Shown here: positions 63,893-64,000 of the stretch, one piece after another
How the letters are laid out: each line of letters begins with the position of its first letter
How positions within the stretch are numbered: position 1 is the stretch's first letter
DNA from: Bifidobacterium tissieri
GTDB taxonomy: Bacteria; Actinomycetota; Actinomycetes; Actinomycetales; Bifidobacteriaceae
Direction of reading: 5' to 3'
DNA: 64,000 nucleotides
Assembly: GCF_002259645.1 (NCBI RefSeq)
Contig: NZ_MWWV01000018.1
Location: forward strand, 1-64,000
Program-made: the position numbers and the translations under genes
Notes under the pieces: generated by a model
What the model was told of the DNA's origin: nothing
Database searches by the model: none
What the model saw: the letters and a program-made list of their open reading frames with translations, nothing else

Positions 63893-64000
63893 TCAGTCAC
63901 GAATATCCGCGGGAACGAACCGTGCGCACATGACGTGCAGTGATGCCAGTGCGTCGTCGTCCAGATCAAGTGCGCGTCCGGTATCGGCGATGGCGGTCTT
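63893..64000 (-). CDS. C-terminal 35 codons of a gene cut by the window edge
   Basis: The open frame enters at 64000 and ends at TGA 63893-63895, reading RALDLDDDALASLHVMCARF near the end. It lies upstream of the kinase on the same strand, 50 bases before its start. I recall a polyprenyl synthetase gene next to PASTA kinases in bifidobacteria, but the fragment alone does not prove this. Confidence 0.5.
   Translation of the reverse strand, partial: KTAIADTGRALDLDDDALASLHVMCARFVPADIRD

Overview
The window looks like a chromosome segment of a Bifidobacterium or close relative. The signs are high-GC coding with strong G/C third-position bias, the actinobacterial order miaB-miaA-ftsK-pgsA-cinA-clgR-DUF3046-recA-recX followed by hpf-secA, DUF3710/DUF3159/DUF3046 proteins, a PASTA-domain kinase, an actinobacterial LexA box at recA, and several probable leaderless genes. 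I assign the genus by gene content only and do not name a species.

Layout. 1-3.7 kb: the 5' part of an IS256-like (IS1249-group) transposase, then a malic/malolactic-type enzyme with a LysR regulator. 3.8-13.6 kb: housekeeping genes (NAD(P)HX repair, GNAT, SGNH hydrolase, GT2 glycosyltransferase, Xer recombinase, exonuclease III, DUF3710, DUF3159, TrmA-like RNA methyltransferase). 13.7-22.3 kb: an accessory lanthipeptide locus, partly lower in GC than its surroundings. It holds a C39-peptidase exporter (LanT), an ABC ATPase and membrane partner, a LanM that stops where the cyclase domain should begin, a class II precursor with one cysteine, a two-component system, and an overlooked small secreted peptide on the opposite strand. 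22.3-33.7 kb: mixed metabolic and transport genes (lipoprotein, CtpE-like P-type ATPase, aconitase, nicotinamidase, EamA transporter, Bax-inhibitor-like protein, aldo/keto reductase, small alarmone synthetase). 33.8-43.2 kb: an MFS transporter and a minus-strand deoxynucleoside operon (deoC, deoB, deoD, a SorC-type regulator, pyrimidine nucleoside phosphorylase, CNT permease, nucleoside hydrolase) with a readable promoter and operator. 43.3-64 kb: conserved core genes including RNase P RNA (minus strand), hpf, secA, trpD, a ROK glucokinase, plsC and a PASTA kinase.

The most interesting part is the lanthipeptide locus. LanM keeps the residues expected for Ser/Thr phosphorylation and dehydration but has no LanC cyclase, and no cyclase lies nearby. 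The precursor fits this, with ten Ser/Thr but a single Cys in its predicted core. Between the precursor gene and the divergent small peptide lie two copies of GTATCCCARRRGAATAC exactly 42 bp apart, good candidate operators for the LuxR-type regulator. The small peptide (Sec-like N-terminus, Cys-bounded hydrophobic tail) ends one base from the stop codon of the membrane histidine kinase and could be its signal. A model of a self-signalling, cyclase-less or ring-poor lanthipeptide system follows, but it is inference.

The deoxynucleoside operon forms a complete route: uptake, phosphorolysis or hydrolysis, phosphopentomutase, then the aldolase giving glyceraldehyde-3-phosphate and acetaldehyde. 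I found no tRNA, rRNA or CRISPR array.
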